Source of the DNA: Fimenecus sp045595185 | GTDB taxonomy: Bacteria > Bacillota > Clostridia > Oscillospirales > Acutalibacteraceae | Assembly (NCBI GenBank): GCA_045595185.1 | Contig: JAZNZX010000028.1 | Span: 1-5,917 of the forward strand | Direction of reading: 5' to 3' | DNA: 5,917 bases | Shown: in pieces, positions 5,041 to 5,917 of the stretch | Numbering within the stretch: the first letter of the stretch is position 1 | Layout: each line of letters begins with the position of its first letter | Notes under the pieces: model-generated | The model's database searches: none | Told to the model about the DNA's origin: nothing | Seen by the model: only the letters and a program-made list of their open reading frames with translations | Translations under genes and position numbers: made by a program

Positions 5041-5068
5041 AACGGCGGGGTCAAGACCCCGCCCTACC
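5041..5068. repeat. Intact 28-bp GC-rich palindromic repeat
   Basis: GGCGGGGTC (5044-5052) and GACCCCGCC (5055-5063) form a perfect 9-bp inverted repeat with a 2-nt centre, followed by CTACC. It stands out sharply from the AT-rich surroundings. All 28 bases recur at 521-614, where the unit is split after base 15. It lies in the 61-bp gap between the CNNM and queH genes. As RNA it would form a very stable hairpin, but there is no T-tract, so efficient termination is not expected. Confidence 0.75.
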
Positions 5069-5083
5069 ATTCCTTTTCGGTTT

Positions 5084-5917
5084 TTATTCTTCGTTTCGTT
5101 TGAAAAATCTGCGTTCTTCGTCTTTTTCTTCCTTTTTTTCTACGGGAAGAATTTCAACTTTGACTTTACCGATTCTGCGTTCTTCAACATTCAGAACTGT
5201 AAATTTAACATTTTCAAATGTCACTTCGTTCATTTCACCGTCTTTTGGCAAGAAACCAAGAACACTGATAATGTATCCACCGATTGTATCGTAGTCACCT
5301 TCAGGAAATGTTTTACCAATATGTTCTTCCACTTCTTCAATATCAGTAATACCGTCAACCTCAAAGGTTGTATCATTGATAATTGAGATTTCTTCGTCCT
5401 CCTGGTCATACTCATCCTGAATGTTACCAACGATAGATTCAAGCAAGTCTTCAAGTGTAACGATACCTGCTGTTCCGCCGTATTCATCAACAACAACAGC
5501 CATCTGAACTCGTTTTTCTGTCATTTCAGTAAAGAGCTCACCACAACGTTTTGTTTCGGGAACATAATAAGCGGGACGCATCATATCCTTAACAGTTTTT
5601 GTCTTTGGAAGATTTGTGCCAACATATTTAAGGAAGTCCTTAATATAAACAATACCAACAATATCGTCAGGGTCTTCTTCATAAACGGGAATTCTTGAAA
5701 ATCCATTCTCAATTGAAAGTTTAACCGCTTCACTGAGTGGCTCATCATCATCAATGCAAACCATATCAGTACGGTGGGTCATAATGTCGGCTACATCTAT
5801 GTCATCAAACTCAAAAATGTTATTAATCATTTCAATTTGAGCATCTTCAATAACACCTTTTTCGCCACCCACGTCAACCATCATTCTAATTTCTTCTTCG
5901 GTGACAACTTCTTCATC
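5084..5917 (-). CDS. CNNM/HlyC-type CBS-domain protein (5' end outside window)
   Basis: The reading frame is open to the right edge, so only the last 277 residues are present. The first 11 (DEEVVTEEEIR) lie upstream of an internal Met-Met pair that is not the real start. The visible part is the cytoplasmic half of a CNNM/CorC-like (hemolysin C, UPF0053) protein. It begins with the linker TEEEIRMMVDVG, followed by two CBS domains (about 45-100 with DIMTHRTDM, and about 107-165 with VVVDEYGGTAGIVTLEDLLE) and a CorC_HlyC domain (about 185-257). A charged Lys/Glu tail ends the protein. The linker normally follows a DUF21 membrane domain, so that domain is expected off-window. Family members are linked to Mg2+ (or other cation) efflux or homeostasis. 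The hemolysin name is historical, and the ion cannot be told from sequence. Confidence 0.92.
   Translation of the reverse strand, partial: DEEVVTEEEIRMMVDVGGEKGVIEDAQIEMINNIFEFDDIDVADIMTHRTDMVCIDDDEPLSEAVKLSIENGFSRIPVYEEDPDDIVGIVYIKDFLKYVGTNLPKTKTVKDMMRPAYYVPETKRCGELFTEMTEKRVQMAVVVDEYGGTAGIVTLEDLLESIVGNIQDEYDQEDEEISIINDTTFEVDGITDIEEVEEHIGKTFPEGDYDTIGGYIISVLGFLPKDGEMNEVTFENVKFTVLNVEERRIGKVKVEILPVEKKEEKDEERRFFKRNEE

Noticed and set aside
5009..5386. A 125-codon plus-strand frame opposite the CNNM gene.
   Set aside because: Its translation is mostly Phe/Asn low-complexity, arising as the antisense of a Glu/Lys-rich coding sequence. The opposite strand encodes a well-conserved CorC_HlyC domain.
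5882..5884. The internal ATG as the start of the CNNM/CBS protein.
   Set aside because: The frame stays open to the window edge, and the 11 upstream residues include the family-typical TEEEIR linker, so the gene begins outside the window.

Overview
The window looks like a chromosomal segment from a low-GC Firmicute of the class Clostridia, most likely a gut Ruminococcaceae/Oscillospiraceae-type organism. This is inferred from the AT-rich base composition, the lineage-typical one-zinc-knuckle MetRS with an HIGN (not HIGH) signature, metG directly followed by tatD, and GC-rich palindromic repeats of the kind scattered through such genomes. No species can be named from the sequence alone.

Layout: at the left edge a two-gene tRNA operon (tRNA-Val UAC, then tRNA-Asp GUC) is transcribed leftwards from a strong promoter at about 193-221. 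A gene-free stretch of roughly 630 bp (158-790) follows. It holds that promoter, an A/T-tract region, a four-copy 7-bp tandem repeat, an 85-bp inverted-repeat element, a GC-rich palindrome split by a 66-bp insert, and finally the metG promoter and leader. metG (791-2734) and tatD (2734-3501) read rightwards and overlap by one base. A 118-bp multi-hairpin repeat separates them from a small Dabb-domain protein gene (3644-3943). A 12-bp stem terminator at 3956-3988 sits between convergent genes and can serve both strands.

The right half reads leftwards: a 5'-truncated CNNM/HlyC-type CBS-domain protein gene (running off the window at 5917), queH (epoxyqueuosine reductase), and a zinc-ribbon/TM2 membrane protein gene with its own extended -10 promoter. 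The intact 28-bp copy of the GC-rich palindrome lies between the CNNM and queH genes.

Functionally this is mostly core housekeeping: tRNA supply, tRNA charging (MetG), tRNA wobble modification (QueH; tRNA-Asp is one of the queuosine-bearing tRNAs), a TatD nuclease, and a membrane transport/sensing protein. I found no defence system, phage, CRISPR array or transposase. The most unusual content is the repeats between genes, especially the nested palindrome at 521-614, whose uninterrupted counterpart is present at 5041-5068 in the same window.
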